In this document: positions 13,099-24,250 of the stretch, piece after piece
How the letters are laid out: every line of letters starts with the position of its first letter
Numbering within the stretch: the first letter of the stretch is position 1
NCBI RefSeq assembly: GCF_043290135.1
Contig: NW_027464602.1
Span: 2,108,001 to 2,172,000, forward strand
DNA: 64,000 nt
From: Rhipicephalus microplus
Taxonomy: Eukaryota; Arthropoda; Arachnida; Ixodida; Ixodidae
Direction of reading: 5' to 3'
Made by a program: the position numbers and the translations under genes
Notes under the pieces: model-generated
What the model was told of the DNA's origin: nothing
Database searches by the model: none
The model's input: only the letters and a program-made list of their open reading frames with translations

Positions 13099-14350
13099 AG
13101 TCCTGCTCCACTCTCACCACCATCAGAACATATCTTCAAAGCTATTAGCGCAAAGAAAAAAGCGCCGCGCCACCTTCGGGTGGGCTCGAACCTCCAACCT
13201 TTCGGTTAACAGCCGATCGCGCTAACCCATTGCGCCACGGGGACAGTCTTGCTCCACTCTCACCACTATCAGAACATATCTTCAAAGCTATCAGCGCAAA
13301 GAAAAAAAGCGCCGCAGAACCACCAGGTGGGCTCGAACCTCCAACCTTTCGGTTAACAGCCGATCGCGCTAGCCAATTGCGCCACAGAGACAGTCTTGCT
13401 CCACTCTCAACACCATCAGAACATATCTTCAAAGCTACAAGCGCAAAGAAAAAAAAGCGCCGCACCACCACCGGGTGGGCTCGAACCTCCAACCATTCAG
13501 TTAACAGCCGATCGCGCTAGCGAATTGCGCCACGGGGACAGTCTTGCTCCACCCTCACCACCATCAGAACATATCTTCAAAGCTATCAGTGCAAAGAAAA
13601 AAAAGCGCCGCACCACCACCGGGTGTGCTCGAACCTCCAACCTTTCGGTTAACAGCCGATCGCGCTAGCCAATTGCGCCAGGGAGACAGTCCTGCTCCAC
13701 TCTCACCACCATCAGAACATATCTTCAAAGCTATCAGCCCAAAGAAAAAAAAGCACCGCACCACCACCGGGTGGGCTCGAACCTCCAACCTTTCGTTTAA
13801 CAGCCAATCGCGCTAGCCAATTGCGCCACGGAGACAGTCCTGCTCCACTCTCACCACCATCAGAACATATCTTCAAAGCTATCAGCACAAAGAAAAATAA
13901 GCGCCGCACCACCACCGGGTAGGCTCTAAACTCCAACCTTTCGGTTAACAGCCGATCGCGCTAGCCAATTGCGCCATGGAGACAGTCCTGCTCCACTCTC
14001 ACCACCATCAGAACATATCTTCAAAGCTATTACCACAAAGAAAAAAGCAACACACCACTCCTGGGAGGGCTCGAACCTCCAACCTTTTGGTTAACAGCCG
14101 ATCGCGCAAGCCAATTGCGCCACGGAGACAGTCCTGCTCCACTCTCACCACCATCAGAACATATCTTCAAACCTATTAGCGCAAAGAAAAAAAGCGCCGC
14201 GCCACCACCGGGTGGGCTCAAACCTCCAACCTTTCGGTTAACAGCCGATCGCGCTAACCCAATGCGCCACGGGGACAGTCTTGCTCCACTCTCACCACCA
14301 TCAGAACATAACTTCAAAGCTATCAGCGCAAAGAAAAAAAAGCGCCGCAC

Positions 14351-14424
14351 CACCACCGGGTGGGCTCGAACCTCCAACCTTTCGGTTACCAGCCGATCGC
14401 GCTAGCCAATTGCGCCACGGAGAC
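14351..14424 (-). pseudogene. tRNA-like unit with anticodon GGT (Thr)
   Basis: The complement ACC at 14,388-14,390 gives loop CTGGTAA. All other parts match type A, including both Pol III boxes and the T8 run, so this is a single-base anticodon change in an otherwise standard unit. Confidence 0.5.
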
Positions 14425-17400
14425 AGTCTTGCTCCACTCTCAACACCATCAGAACATATCTTCAAAGCTACAAGCGCAAAGAAAAAAAAGCGCCGCACCA
14501 CCACCGGGTGGGCTCGAACCTCCAACCTTTCGGTTAACAGCCAATCGCGTTAGCCAATTGCGCCACAGAGACAGTCCTGCTCCACTCTCACCACCATCAG
14601 AACATATCTTCAAAGCTATCAGCACAAAGAGAAAAAAGCGCCGCACCACCACCGGGTGGGCTCGAAACTCCAACCTTTCGGTTTACAGCCGATCGCGCTA
14701 GCCAATTGCGCAAGGGAGACAGTCCTGCTCCACTCTCACCACCGTCAGAACATATCTTCAAAGCTATTACCACAAAGAAAAAAGCAACACACCACTCCTG
14801 GGAGGGCTCGAAACTCCAACCTTTCGGTTAACAGCTGATCGTGCTAGCCCATTGCGCCACGGAGACATCCTTGCTCCAATCTCAACACCATCAGAACATA
14901 TCTTCAAAGCTATTAGCGCAAAGAAAAAAAGCGCCGCACCACCACCGGGTGGGCTCGAACATCCAACCTTTCGGTTAACAGCCGATCGCGCTAGCCAATT
15001 GCGCCACGGAGACAGTCCTGCTCCACTCTCACCACCATCAGAACATATCTTCAAAGCTATTAGTGCAAAGAAAAAAGCAGCACACCACTCCCGGGAGGGC
15101 TCGAAACTCCAACCTTTCGGTTAACAGCCGATCGCGCTAGCCCATTGCGCCACGGGGACAGTCTTGCTCCACTCTCACCACCATCACTACATATCTTCAA
15201 AGCTATCAGCACAAAGAAAAAAAAACGCCGCACCACCACCGGGTGGGCTCGAACCTCCAACCTTTCGGTTAACAGCCGATCGCGCAAGCCAATTGCGCCA
15301 CGGAGACAGTCCTGCTCCACTCTCACCACCATCAGAACATATCTTCAAAACTATCGGCCCAAAGAAAAAAAGCACCGCACCACCACCGGGTGGGCTCGAA
15401 CCTCCAACCTTTCGGTCAACAGGTAATCGCGCTAGCCAATTGCGCCACGGAGACAGTCCTGCTCCACTCTCACCACCATCACAACATATCTTCAAAGCTA
15501 TCAGCACAAAGAAAAAAAAGCGGCACACCATCACCGCGTGGGCTCGAACCTCCAACCTTTCGGTTAACCGCCGATCGCGCTAGCCAAATGCGCCACGGAG
15601 ACAGTCGTGCTCCACTCTCACCACCATCAGAACATATCTTCAAAGCTATCAGCCCAAAGAAAAAAAAGCGCCGCACCACCTCCGGGTGGGCTCGAACCTC
15701 CAACCTTTCGGTTAACAGCCGATCGCGCTAGCCTATTGCCCCACGGAGACAGTCGTGCTCCACTCTCACCACCGTCAGAACATTTCTTCAGAGCTATCAC
15801 CCCAAAAAAAAGAGCCGCAGCACCACCGGGTGGGCTCGAACCTCCAACCTTTCGGTTAACAGCCGATCGCGCTAGCCAATTGCGCCACGAAGACAGTCCT
15901 GCTGCACTCTCACCACCATCAGAACATATCTTCAAACTATCAGCGCAAAAAAAAGCGCCGCACCACCACCGGGTGGGCTCGAAACTCCAACCTTTTGGTT
16001 AACAGCCGATCGCGCTAGCCCATTGCGCCACGGAGACAGCCTTGCTCCAATCTCAACACCATCAGAACATATCTTCAAAGCTATTAGCGCAAAGAAAAAA
16101 AGCGCCGCACCACCACCGGGTGGGCTCGAACATCCAACCTTTCGGTTAACAGCCGATCGCGCTAGCCAATTGCGCCACGGAGACAGTCGTGCTCCACTCT
16201 CACCACCGTCAGAACATTTCTTCAGAGCTATCACCCCAAAAAAAAAGAGCCGCAGCACCACCGGGTGGGCTCGAACCTCCAACCTTTCGGTTAACAGCCG
16301 ATCGCGCTAGCCAATTGCGCCACGAAGACAGTCCTGCTGCACTCTCACCACCATCAGAACATATCTTCAAACTATCAGCGCAAAAAAAAGCGCCGCACCA
16401 CCACCGGGTGGGCTCGAACCTCCAACCTTTCGGTTAACAGCCAATCGCGTTAGCCAATTGCGCCACAGAGACAGTCCTGCTCCACTCTCACCACCATCAG
16501 AACATATCTTCAAAGCTATCAGCACAAAGAGAAAAAAGCGCCGCACCACCACCGGGTGGGCTCGAAACTCCAACCTTTCGGTTTACAGCCGATCGCGCTA
16601 GCCAAATGCGCCACGGAGACAGTCGTGCTCCACTCTCACCACCATCAGAACATATCTTCAAAGCTATCAGCCCAAAGAAAAAAAAGCGCCGCACCACCTC
16701 CGGGTGGGCTCGAACCTCCAACCTTTCGGTTAACAGCCGATCGCGCTAGCCTATTGCACCACGGAGACAGTCGTGCTCCATTCTCACCACCGTCAGAACA
16801 TTTCTTCAAAGCTATCAGCACAAAGAAAAAAAAGCGGCACACCATCACCGCGTGGGCTCGAACCTCCAACCTTTCGGTTAACCGCCGATCGCGCTAGCCA
16901 AATGCGCCACGGAGACAGTCGTGCTCCACTCTCACCACCATCAGAACATATCTTCAAAGCTATCAGCCCAAAGAAAAAAAAGCGCCGCACCACCTCCGGG
17001 TGGGCTCGAACCTCCAACCTTTCGGTTAACAGCCGATCGCGCTAGCCTATTGCACCACGGAGACAGTCGTGCTCCACTCTCACCACCGTCAGAACATTTC
17101 TTCAGAGCTATCACCCCAAAAAAAAAGAGCCGCAGCACCACCGGGTGGGCTCGAACCTCCAACCTTTCGGTTAACAGCCGATCGCGCTAGCCAATTGCGC
17201 CACGAAGACAGTCCTGCTGCACTCTCACCACCATCAGAACATATCTTCAAACTATCAGCGCAAAAAAAAAGCGCCGCACCACCACCGGGTGGGCTCGAAA
17301 CTCCAACCTTTTGGTTAACAGCCGATCGCGCTAGCCAATTGCGCCACAGAGACAGTCTTGCTCCACTCTCAACACAATCAGAACATATCTTCAAAGCTAC

Positions 17401-19643
17401 AAGCGCAAAGAAAAAAAAGCGCCGCACCACCACCGGGTGGGCTCGAACCTCCAACCTTTCGGTTAACAGCCGATCGCGCTAGCCAATTGCGCCATGGAGA
17501 CAGTCCTGCTCCACTCTCACCACCATCAGAACATATCTTCAAAGCCATCAGCCCAAAGAAAAAAAAGCACCGCACCACCACCGGGTGTGCTCGAACCTCC
17601 AACCTTTCGGTTAACAGCCAATCGCGCTAACCCAATGCGCCACGGGGACAGTCTTGCTCCACTCTCACCACCATCAGAACATATCTTCAAAGCCATAAGC
17701 CCAAAGAAAAAAAAGCACCGCACCACCACCGGGTGGGCTCGAACCTCCAACCTTTCGGTTAACAGCCAATCGCGCTAGCCAATTGCGCCACGGAGACAGT
17801 CCTGCTCCACTCTCACCACCATCAGAACATATCTTCAAAGCTATTAGCGCAAAGAAAAAAAAGCGCCGCGCCACCACCGGGTGGGCTCGAACCTCCAACC
17901 TTTCGGTTAACAGCCGATCGCGCTAACCCAATGCGCCACGGGGACAGTCTTGCTCCACTCTCACCACCATCAGAACATATCTTCAAAGCTATCAGCGCAA
18001 AAAAAAATAGCGCCGCACCACCACCGGGTGGGCTCGAACCTCCAACCTTTCGGTTAACAGCCGATCGCGCTAGCCAATTGCGCCACGGAGACAGTCTTGC
18101 TCCACTCTCAACACCATCAGAACATATCTTCAATGCTACAAGCGCAAAGAAAAAAAAGCGCCGCACCACCACCGGGTGGGCTCGAACCTCCAACCTTTCG
18201 GTTAACAGCCAATCGCGTTAGCCAATAGCGCCACGGAGACAGTCCTGCTTCACTCTCACCACCATCAGAACATATCTTCAAAGCTATCAGCACAAAGAGA
18301 AAAAACCGCCGCACCACCACCGGGTGGGCTCGAAACTCCAACCTTTCGGTTAACAGCCGATCGCGATAGCCACTTGCGCCATGGAGACAGTCCTGCTTCA
18401 CTCTCACCACCATCAGAACACATCTTCAAAGCTATTAGCGCAAAGAAAACAAGCGCCGCGCCACCTTCGGGTGGGCTCGAACCTCCAACCTTTCGGTTAA
18501 CAGCCGATAGCGCTAACCCATTGCGCCACGGGGACAGTCTTGCTCCACTCTCACCACTATCAGAACATATCTTCAAAGCTATCAGCGCAAAGAAAAAAAA
18601 GCGCCGCACCACCACCGGGTGGGCTCGAACCTCCAACCTTTCGGTTAACAGCCGATTGCGCAAGCCAATTGCGCCACGGAGACAGTCCTGCTCCACTCTC
18701 GCCACCATCAGAACATATCTTCAAAGCTATCAGCCTAAAGAAAAAAAGCACCGCACCACCACCGGGTGGGCTCGAACTTCCAATCTTTCGGTTAACAGCC
18801 AATCGCGCTAGCCAATTCCGCCACGGAGACAGTCCTGCTTCACTCTCACCACCATCAGAACATATCTTCAAAGCTATCAGCACAAAGAAAAAAAGCGCCA
18901 CACCATCATCGGGTGGGCTCGAACCTCCAACCTTTCGGTTAACAGCCGATCGCGCAAGCCAATTGCGCCACGGAGACAGTCCTGCTCCACACTCACCACC
19001 GTCAAAACATTTCTTCAGAGCTATCACCCCAAAGAAAAAAAAGCGCCGCACCACCACCGGGTGGGCTCGAACCTCCAACCTTTCAGTTAACAGCCGATCG
19101 CGCTAGCCGATTGCGCCACGGAGACAGTCCTGGTCCACTCTCACCACCATCAGAACATATCTTCAAAGCTTTCAGCGCAAAGAAAAAAAAGCGCCGCGCC
19201 ACCACCGGGTGGGCTCGAACCTCCAACCTTTCGGTTAACAGCCGATCGCGCTAACCCATTGCGCCAGGGGGACAGTCTTGCTCCACTCTCACCACTATCA
19301 GAACATATCTTCAAAGCTATCAGCGCAAAGAAAAAAAAGCGCCGCACCACCACCGGGTGGGCTCGAACCTCCAACCTTTCGGTTAACAGCCGATCGCGCT
19401 AGCCAATTGCGCCACAGAGACAGTCTTGCTCCACTCTCAACACCATCAGAACATATCTTCAAAGCTACAAGCGCAAAGAAAAAATAGCGCCGCACCACCA
19501 CCGGGTGGGCTCGAACCTCCAACCTTTCGGTTAACAGCAGATCGCGCTAGCCAATTGCGCCACGGGGACAGTCTTGCTCCACTCTCACCACCATCAGAAC
19601 ATATCTTCAAAGCTATCAGCGCAAAGAAAAAAAAGCGCCGCAC

Positions 19644-19717
19644 CACCACCGGGTGGGCTCGAACCTCCAACCTTTCGGTTAACAGCCGATCGCGCTAGCC
19701 AATTGCGCCACAGAGAC
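19644..19717 (-). tRNA. tRNA-Asn-like unit, type A consensus
   Basis: Typical unit of the right part of the array, where neighbours are nearly identical. It has 74 nt, anticodon GTT (complement 19,681-19,683), intact D-stem GCGC/GCGC, A box and B box, and T8 followed by CTTT just downstream on the minus strand. Stem defects are T-T at 4:69, A-A at 27:43 and A-A at 51:63. A tRNA finder would probably call it Asn with a reduced score; whether it is charged is unknown. Confidence 0.6.
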
Positions 19718-20528
19718 AGTCTTGCTCCACTCTCACCACCATCAGAACATATCTTCAAAGCTACAAGCGCAAAGAAAAAAAAGCGCCGCACCACCACCGG
19801 GTGGGCTCGAACCTCCAACCTTTCGGTTAACAGCCGATCGCGCTAGCCAATTGCGCCACGGGGACAGTCTTGCTCCACTCTCACCACCATCAGAACATAT
19901 CTTCAAAGCTATCAGCGCAAAGAAAAAAAAGCGCCGCACCACCACCGGGTGGGCTCGAACCTCCAACCTTTCGGTTAACAGCCGATCGCGCTAGCCAATT
20001 GCGCCAGGGAGACAGTCCTGCTCCACTCTCACCACCATCAGAACATATCATCAAAGCTATCAGCCCAAAGAAAAAAAAGCGCCGCACCACCACCGGGTGG
20101 GCTCGAACCTTCAACCTTTCGGTTAACAGCCGATCGCACTAGCCAATTGCGCCACGGAGGCAGTCGTGCTCCACTCTTACCACCATCAGAACATATCTTC
20201 AAAGCTATCAGCACAAAGAAAAAAGCAACACACCACTCCCGGGAGGGCTCGAACCTCCAACTTTTCGGTTAACAGCCGATCGCGCTGGCCAATTGCTCCA
20301 CGGAGACAGTCCTGCTCCACTCTCACCACCATTAGAACATATATTTCAAGCTATCAGCCCAAAGAAAAAAAAGCGCCGCACCACCACCGGGTGGGCTCGA
20401 ACCTCCAACCTTTTGGTTAACGGCCGATCGCGCTAGCCAATTGCGCCACGGAGACAATCGTGCTCCACGCTCACCAACATCAGAAAATATCTTCAAAGCT
20501 ATCATCGCAAAGAAAAAAAGCAACACAC

Positions 20529-20587
20529 CCCACCCGGGAGGGCTCGAACCTCCAACTTTTTGGTTAAAAGCCGATCGCGCTAGCCAA
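20529..20587 (-). pseudogene. Truncated last tRNA-like unit at array edge
   Basis: The unit has the T-arm and anticodon region (anticodon TTT, complement 20,566-20,568) but stops after 'gctagccaa'. The acceptor 5' strand and most of the D-arm and A box are missing and unrelated sequence follows. This is the precise right edge of the array. Confidence 0.75.
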
Positions 20588-20847
20588 GTTGTACAAGTAG
20601 CAGCCAATATGGGCGGAGCCATCCAATAAGACCGGCATTATTGGCCCGCCGTTTGAACGTTATTGCCGGCGTCAGCTGAAAAGTCAACATCACGATGTCA
20701 TAATATTAGAATATGAGCCAATTTCTTCGTGTGCTGCTTTTTGGCGCTGTTCTGGCCCCAATTCACGCGCCGATTTTTCAAGTTAGAGAGAGAGTAATAT
20801 ATGTGCCGGGCACACTATTAGAACTATCTTTTCGTCATTAAACCATG

Positions 20848-21089
20848 CCCCGCCGCGGCGGTCTAGTGGCTAAGGTACTCGGCTGCTGACCCGCAGGTTG
20901 CGGGTTCGAATCCCGGCTGCGGCGGCTGCATTTCCGATGGAGGCGGAAATGTTGTAGGCCCGTGTGCTCAGATTTGGGTGCACGTTAAAGAACCCCAGGT
21001 GGTCGAAATTTCCGGAGCCCTCCACTACGGCGTCTCTCATAATTATATGGTGGTTTTGGGACGTTAAACCCCACATATCAATCAATAAA
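20848..21089 (+). mobile_element. Ruka-like tRNA-derived SINE, complete
   Basis: 242-bp element with a tRNA-like head (A box 'tagtggctaagg', B box 'gggttcgaatccc'), a unique body containing 'gcacgttaaagaaccccagg', and a tail of TCAA repeats. It is flanked by perfect 13-bp target-site duplications TCATTAAACCATG (20,835-20,847 and 21,090-21,102). It is 95% or more similar to the copies at 40.35 and 63.7 kb. It depends on a LINE for mobility. The family name is from memory of Rhipicephalus SINEs. Confidence 0.9.
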
Positions 21090-21102
21090 TCATTAAACCA
21101 TG

Positions 21103-21749
21103 CACAGCTCGTTGAAATGCATAATCGTTGGTTGAAGTTGTGCAAGGTAGACTTTTTAAGTGAGAAAAAATTACCGATCAAGTTTCTCTGTCAGACGTGA
21201 CGTCCGATGCGGTGCTATCCGTACGTATGACGAAGCTGCTGCGGATACCGCTGTCTTACGCGTGCATGTAGACGTCGAACATCTGACGCAAATCTTAACG
21301 TATCATGTGTCGGGCTAGCTATCTACGCGACCTATTCTAATCTGTTTTGCGTTCACAGCACAGTACGGTTAACGGCACTTGCTGCTGCTTGACGCGTGGG
21401 AAGAGCGGGGGTCGTCAGTTGCGTTATGGTGACTGAATCATACAGCATATGCAGTTGCCGTGATCTAACACACAGACGCGCGTGCGCGCGCACGCACGCG
21501 CTATATTAATGCAACGACCACACGAATTCCCAACAACATCGCAGCGAACGGTTGGTAAGGTGTTGCGGAGTGTGTTGGGCGTCGTATAGGGCACCCTGTC
21601 GGTGCCCAGCTCGTTGCGAACGCGAATTTCGGCGTGGAACGCATCTTTTTTATGTACTTTTTTTACGTGTGCCCAAAACGGTAGGCTGCGCGATACGAGA
21701 AGTACGACACACAAAAAAAAAAAAGAAACGTGAATGCATAGGGCAAATT
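21103..21749. other. No gene seen; alternating purine-pyrimidine tract
   Basis: No supported coding region. It contains a CG/CA-alternating tract (about 21,476-21,502, 'gcgcgtgcgcgcgcacgc') with Z-DNA potential and an A12 run near 21,713. Confidence 0.6.
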
Positions 21750-21825
21750 GTTAATAACAAAAAAAAAACCACGCACGGTCACGCCACTGCAGTGGCGTGA
21801 GCGTGCGTGTTTTTTTCTTATTAAC
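21750..21825. repeat. Long imperfect palindrome (foldback)
   Basis: The centre is the perfect inverted repeat CACGCCACTG/CAGTGGCGTG at 21,780-21,799. The arms extend through 'acgcacg' and an A/T run to 'gttaataa'/'ttattaac', about 37 bp per arm with few mismatches. It resembles a short foldback element or MITE relic; no target duplication was found. Confidence 0.75.
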
Positions 21826-23329
21826 GAAGCACATGTGCTTCCATAAAACATGACAGCCAAGAATGATGAAGTATTCATTTACATACAAATTACTATGAGT
21901 TGCTGAAACTCACGCAAAAGAACATAATTTTCTTCCTCGGATATTGATCGAGTGCCTTGGAATTATGCTATGTGAATTTGACACATCAACAGTGCATTAT
22001 GATTCCCACCATAAGGGGCCACAATCTTGGCAAGTAATAGAAGTACTCTTCCCACCTGATGTGCACCTAACGTAAAGAGGCCTTGTTTCTCAAGTTAGCA
22101 ATATATATCATATATATATGTATATATAACCACTGGAAAAATATACCAGGTGTAACCAGAAAAAGGTGCACCTGCAAATTTAAAGTTTAAAAGAAGCAAT
22201 GACATGCCAACCATCCAAAATAGAACGCCTGAGAAAGGAGCATCAATCAGTATTACAGCAGCTAAAAGCCTGCTAACAGCTGAAGGTAGTCATGCTGCTC
22301 TTCCATTCAAGTATAGTGTACACTGAGAAAAGATACTGAAGATACACCATCAGCAAATGACAAAAGCAATACAGACCGAGCTTTCTCTTATAATACAAAA
22401 AGTTTTTAGCTGAGGAGGAAAATAAGTCATTGGCACACAATAAGTGCACAAAAAAAAAGCTGTCGCACGAGACTGTCAGCGCTTAGACAACACAGGCAAA
22501 AATACAGTAGACTGAAGAAGGGAAAACCCATAGCAAAAGTTACCATACTCCTGAGTTCTTGCTTTGCGTGCAAATGAAGCTAGCGTGAAGTTGAACACTA
22601 GATTAAAGCACCACAATCAAAATCTGGAAGTCAATGCTTTAGGAATAATACAAAGTACTGAAGAAGCATGCAAGGAGCATTCCTGTGAAGGAAAATATAA
22701 ATAAAGACTGAAAGCTCTGTGGCCCTGAACAAGACAACACCACAATCAATCGAAGAGCCGTTCGGACACACCAGCAGTTCTGGCCAACACTGAAAAGTCA
22801 CAAAAACATACCTTTAATGCCTTTTTTACAAGAGAACTTCAAAAGAAATGTGCATACACCAATGCCAGAAGTATCGATGGAAGCTATTACTCATATTCAG
22901 CTCTTCATTGAAACACTGACAGAAGATACTTGTACCTGGATGCTTAATTACTTTGGTACAACTCAAGAGCGTCGACGCAAAGTGGCAAAAAAATTATGAT
23001 GGAAGACTACAATGTGATCAAATGCACACGTCAACCACCAACCAAGGTCCTATGCTAGAGTGAATATCGCAAAAGTCTTGAATGCCTAATGTCACTGGCT
23101 CATACTCAGCGTTTTCAATCAAAATCTTGACCTCCCACACAGCATATTATTTCAACAACCTGCCACCTCTCACCATGTCATGAAACAAGCTCGAGTATAC
23201 ACAAACCCTCCTCACCGTTAGGTAGTTAGATAGCTCCACTAGGGCTTCACTCTTGGAACACATAGACCAGGGCCGTAACTAGACGGGTAGTGAGGAGGTT
23301 CTGAGCCCCTCAAGTATTTTCATGCTCTG
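21826..23329. other. No gene recognised
   Basis: AT-rich sequence with an (AT)n tract around 22,097-22,127. Short open frames such as 22,817-22,999 have no recognisable similarity and no splice context. Confidence 0.5.
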
Positions 23330-24250
23330 ACTTTTCGTCAACAATAGCTTAATCTGGGCAAGTTGGTTCATCGTGGTTGTGTTCTAGTAACAGTGAGAAA
23401 AGTTGAGGAAGAGACAAAAAGGACAGGAAAGAGCGCTGACTGCCAACTAAATTTTATTGAAGGTACTACGCCCACTTTTTTACAGAGTACAAGAACAGTG
23501 CTCATGCACAACGACACATGTGAGACCATGATAATATAATCTTAACTGAGAAAAGAATACTCTCTCTCCGAATGGATGAGTGAAGGTATACTGATGCACT
23601 GATCCATGGCCTTCCTGACAAGAAAATGCTTTCACAGTCTCTCTTTCATTTCTTGTTCTTGCTTTTTTCAAAAACAGTGTTTTATGAAACATAGAACTGC
23701 ACTTACATTCTTTACAGTGTATGGCCATGCGACTACCATAGCCATTCTTAACATTTTAAGCATGCTGTCTTGCTCAAACATTGGGGCATTGCCCAGTTTG
23801 TCTTATGTTTACGTTTCCACATGTCAATAGTATCTCATACACAACATTATATTGGAATTCAGTATACCTATTCTCGTGACGAATGGCTATTCCTGTTGCT
23901 TTTTAGTACACACACTTTTGAAAACTTGCAAGGGATGGCAAACAACAAGATAAAATCATATCGGCTCGCTATTTTCTTTATATTGTGAAACACCTTATGT
24001 ACGTACGGTATAGCATGCAAAGATCTTTGGTCATTCTGTTTTTATTTTGGTCCTGTTTTGTTTAACTTGACTTTCTGCAGGAGGGTTTAGCACACGGGTG
24101 TGATGGTGCTGTTGGGATATCCAGCATCTTTTAGTCTTTTAATCTGGTTTTTAAGGCTTACCTCATCCTTGTGCTCACATGACTTCTGAAGGGTGGCCTC
24201 AATGCACGTGGTGGCAATTCCTCTGTGTAAATTGCGTAAATGTGTAATTA
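23330..24250 (-). pseudogene. Penelope-like element remnant (RT end and GIY-YIG region)
   Basis: Minus-strand translation in shifting frames gives, in order, an RT C-terminal segment ('RGIATTCIEATLQKSC' at about 24,170-24,230), the linker 'IPYVHKVFHNIKKIASRY' (about 23,950-24,010), a GIY-YIG endonuclease segment ('VVYEILLTCGNVNIRQTGQ' at about 23,785-23,845) and the Cys/His-rich end 'HCKECKCSSMFHKT' (about 23,670-23,725). This order is that of Penelope-like retroelements. Stop codons and shifts break it, and the GIY-YIG core Tyr is lost (CGNVNIRQTG where CGKxYIGQTG is usual). The 3' part includes 'tcagcgctctttcctgtcc', which I recall as a recurrent tick repeat end. It is 5' truncated and inactive. 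Confidence 0.7.

Larger units (their letters stand above)
1..20587 (-). repeat. Tandem array of ~139 tRNA-Asn-like units, ~148 bp each
   Basis: Unit boundaries recur every 148 bp (a few 144-149 bp because of A-run length). Each unit, read on the minus strand, has a tRNA-sized 74-nt body: acceptor GTCTCCG, D-arm GCGC/GCGC, anticodon loop CTGTTAA (GTT, Asn), variable loop AGGTT, T-loop TTCGAGC. A 74-nt spacer beginning with a T-run follows. Example bodies 148 bp apart are 19,644-19,717, 19,792-19,865 and 19,940-20,013. The A box (TGGCGCAATTGG) and B box (GGTTCGAGCCC) fit Pol III promoters, and TTTTTTTTC lies about 10 nt past the 3' end. The common unit has mismatches 4:69 (T-T), 27:43 (A-A) and 51:63 (A-A), so most units look like decayed tRNA-Asn copies. 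The array enters from the left edge and ends inside a unit. The count is total length divided by period, not an individual tally. Confidence 0.93.

Noticed and set aside
1..20587. CRISPR-like array
   Set aside because: The period is regular but the whole unit, spacer included, is repeated; there are no unique spacers and the unit is a tRNA body in eukaryotic DNA.
148..20629. Dozens of overlapping open frames on both strands with proline/serine-rich or FFFFALIALKICSDGG-type peptides
   Set aside because: They repeat every 148 bp, shift frame with each unit (148 is not a multiple of 3), exist on both strands, and simply translate the tRNA bodies and spacers.
20870..21181. Minus-strand frame beginning near MIDMWGLTSQNH, also at 40,377-40,595 and 63,730-63,945
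   Set aside because: It is an antisense translation of the Ruka-like SINE and recurs with each copy.
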